This document shows positions 63,074 to 64,000 of a stretch of 64,000 nt of DNA, piece by piece. Each line of letters opens with the position of its first letter. Within the stretch, counting starts at the first letter, position 1. Source of the stretch: Oscillospiraceae bacterium (GTDB lineage: Bacteria; Bacillota; Clostridia; Oscillospirales; Ruminococcaceae); NCBI GenBank assembly GCA_030539275.1, contig JAUNSK010000007.1:82774-146773 (forward strand), in the 5' to 3' direction. The notes below the pieces were generated by a model, which saw only the letters and a list, made by a program, of their open reading frames with translations, searched no databases and was not told the DNA's origin. A program made the position numbers and the translations under genes.

Positions 63074-63604
63074 TTGAATTATCAGCCTAATGATCTTAAT
63101 TCCGTAAAAATACTTATATGCTATCTTCTTTATCATATTGAAGAAAATATTGATTCTGAAGCACTTTATGAAATTGCTGTTGATTCCGGCATAATTAATT
63201 ATTTTTATTACAATGACGCTGTTGATGAGCTTATCATCAATGATACAATATATTCTGAAGCTGATGAAAACGGAAAGATCTTCTTCTCCCTGAGTGAAAA
63301 GGGTGTTAAGTTTGTAAAGGACTTTTCCTCATATGTTCAGCGTTCCTTCAGAGACAGGCTCATGTATGAAGCTATGAAATACAAAGCCAACACATCAAAG
63401 CGTGCCTGCATCTCAGTTAATTATGAAGATACGCAGGACGGATGTTCTCTCATATGCAGTGTCAGAGACAACAGCAAACAGCTTGTAAACTTTACTCTGT
63501 ACACCGATTCACGGTTTCAGGCACAGCTGATAGGTGAAAAACTCACTATGGAGGCTTCAGACTTCTACAAACAATTTATTGATTTTCTGCTTGATAGTAA
63601 ATAA
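63074..63604 (+). CDS. DUF4364 family protein
   Basis: About 176 residues from a TTG at 63074, six bases after GAGGAGG; an earlier in-frame TTG lies before that site. The protein begins NYQPNDLNSVKILICYLLYH and looks like a winged-helix domain (DSGIINYFYYNDAVDELI, YSEADENGKIFFSLSEKG) with a C-terminal alpha-beta part, matching DUF4364, a family common in Clostridia of unknown role. It is 35 bp after aroC and shares its terminator, so probably the last gene of the aro operon. Confidence 0.82.
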   Translation: MNYQPNDLNSVKILICYLLYHIEENIDSEALYEIAVDSGIINYFYYNDAVDELIINDTIYSEADENGKIFFSLSEKGVKFVKDFSSYVQRSFRDRLMYEAMKYKANTSKRACISVNYEDTQDGCSLICSVRDNSKQLVNFTLYTDSRFQAQLIGEKLTMEASDFYKQFIDFLLDSK

Positions 63605-63606
63605 AA

Positions 63607-63632
63607 AAACTGCCGTAAAGGCAGTTTTTTTT
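63607..63632 (+). terminator. Terminator of the aro operon
   Basis: Stem AAACTGCC / GGCAGTTT with a five-base loop, followed by TTTTTTAT. Confidence 0.92.
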
Positions 63633-63688
63633 ATGCTCTGATCATTACTTCTTTCCTCCGAAAGCCTCCATTTCAACTTTATATAATA

Positions 63689-63716
63689 AAAAGAGCAGCC
63701 ATCAGGCTGCTCTTTT
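63689..63716. terminator. Terminator after the dockerin gene
   Basis: Stem AAAAGAGCAGCC / GGCTGCTCTTTT with a four-base loop; on the minus strand it is followed by TATTATATAA, and it ends the dockerin-protein gene 40 bp away. T-rich flanks allow use in both directions. Confidence 0.85.
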
Positions 63717-63755
63717 ATTATTATTTGCTGAGTGTTTGCTTTAAATAAGAATCAA

Positions 63756-64000
63756 TTACATTTCAAGCAGGATCTTTACGAGATGTACAAGGTCGAATGC
63801 ATTGATATTGCCATCCTTATTGACATCACCGTTAGGAACTGTATCCTTGCTTGCTGCTAACAGCAGATACTGTTTGAGTTTCATAAGATCCTTAGCATTT
63901 ACAGTACCGTTATTATCAACATCTCCCTGGATTGGTTCCTGAGGACCAGTTGTTGTTGTAGTTGTAGTAGTTGTTGTTGTCGGTTCTGTAGTAGTAGTAG
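63756..64000 (-). CDS. C-terminal part of a type I dockerin protein
   Basis: Only the last 81 codons are inside the window; the enzyme or binding part lies beyond the right edge. A Thr-rich linker (TTTTEPTTTTTTTTT) leads into two dockerin repeats: GDVDNNGTVNAKDLMKL and GDVNKDGNINAFDLVHL, each with a full calcium loop (DxDxNG / DxNxDG ... D) and helix. Dockerins attach enzymes to cohesins of a cellulosome scaffold. It is a complete C-terminus ending LLEM. The catalytic partner cannot be seen. Confidence 0.93.
   Translation of the reverse strand, partial: TTTTEPTTTTTTTTTTTGPQEPIQGDVDNNGTVNAKDLMKLKQYLLLAASKDTVPNGDVNKDGNINAFDLVHLVKILLEM

Overview
The window looks like a chromosomal segment from a Gram-positive, low-to-moderate GC anaerobe of the Ruminococcus/Oscillospiraceae type. 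Three things point there. The conserved neighbourhoods are those of Firmicutes: the S10 operon, tig-clpP-clpX-lon-ysxC, rplS-lepB-rbgA-rnhB-yraN, and yicC-remA-gmk-rpoZ-priA-def-fmt-rsmB-rlmN-prpC-prkC-rsgA-spoVM. Type I dockerin sequence occurs at the right edge and, as a single repeat, at the end of another secreted protein. A secreted GH5 cellulase lipoprotein is also present. Together these suggest a fibre-degrading gut or rumen Ruminococcus with cellulosome-type proteins; the species is not determined.

Layout, left to right. 1-2.5 kb: 5' part of the S10 ribosomal operon (minus strand; rplB runs off the left edge) behind a ~310-nt structured leader with its own terminator. 2.6-8.2 kb: CPBP protease plus AI-2E-type permease, then nadB-nadC and an AraC-type regulator. 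8.4-12.1 kb (plus): GH5 cellulase lipoprotein, followed by an OmpR-type response regulator and histidine kinase. 12.2-22.3 kb (minus): divergent EF-G paralogue, secA, and a 1,546-residue multidomain c-di-GMP protein. 22.8-23.3 kb (plus): small HD-domain protein. 23.4-30 kb (minus): proteostasis cluster ysxC, lon, clpX, clpP, tig. 30-36 kb (minus): phosphoesterase, thrC, yraN, rnhB, rbgA, two signal peptidases, rplS with a structured leader. 36.4-39.3 kb: accessory patch with a secreted beta-propeller-like protein ending in half a dockerin, an orphan lipoprotein, a small membrane protein and a ~0.6-kb stretch with no gene. 39.3-59.4 kb (minus): DUF3048 lipoprotein, two radical-SAM-associated genes, an M50 protease with a small membrane partner, spoVM (29 codons), two PASTA kinases flanking rsgA, prpC, rlmN, rsmB, a zinc metallopeptidase, fmt, def, priA, rpoZ, gmk, remA and yicC. 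59.5-63.6 kb (plus): aroB-aroA-aroC and a DUF4364 gene. 63.7-64 kb (minus): C-terminus of a dockerin protein.

Most of the window is conserved housekeeping sequence with good sigma-A-type promoters and clear intrinsic terminators. I found no insertion sequence, prophage, CRISPR array, tRNA or rRNA. The features most worth following are: the second PASTA kinase, whose activation segment has no Ser or Thr and which sits where rpe/thiN are in Bacillus; the c-di-GMP protein with a degenerate receiver and degenerate first GGDEF but intact EAL and second GGDEF; the easily missed spoVM; and the single-repeat dockerin protein. I do not see a clearly new multi-gene defence or mobile system.
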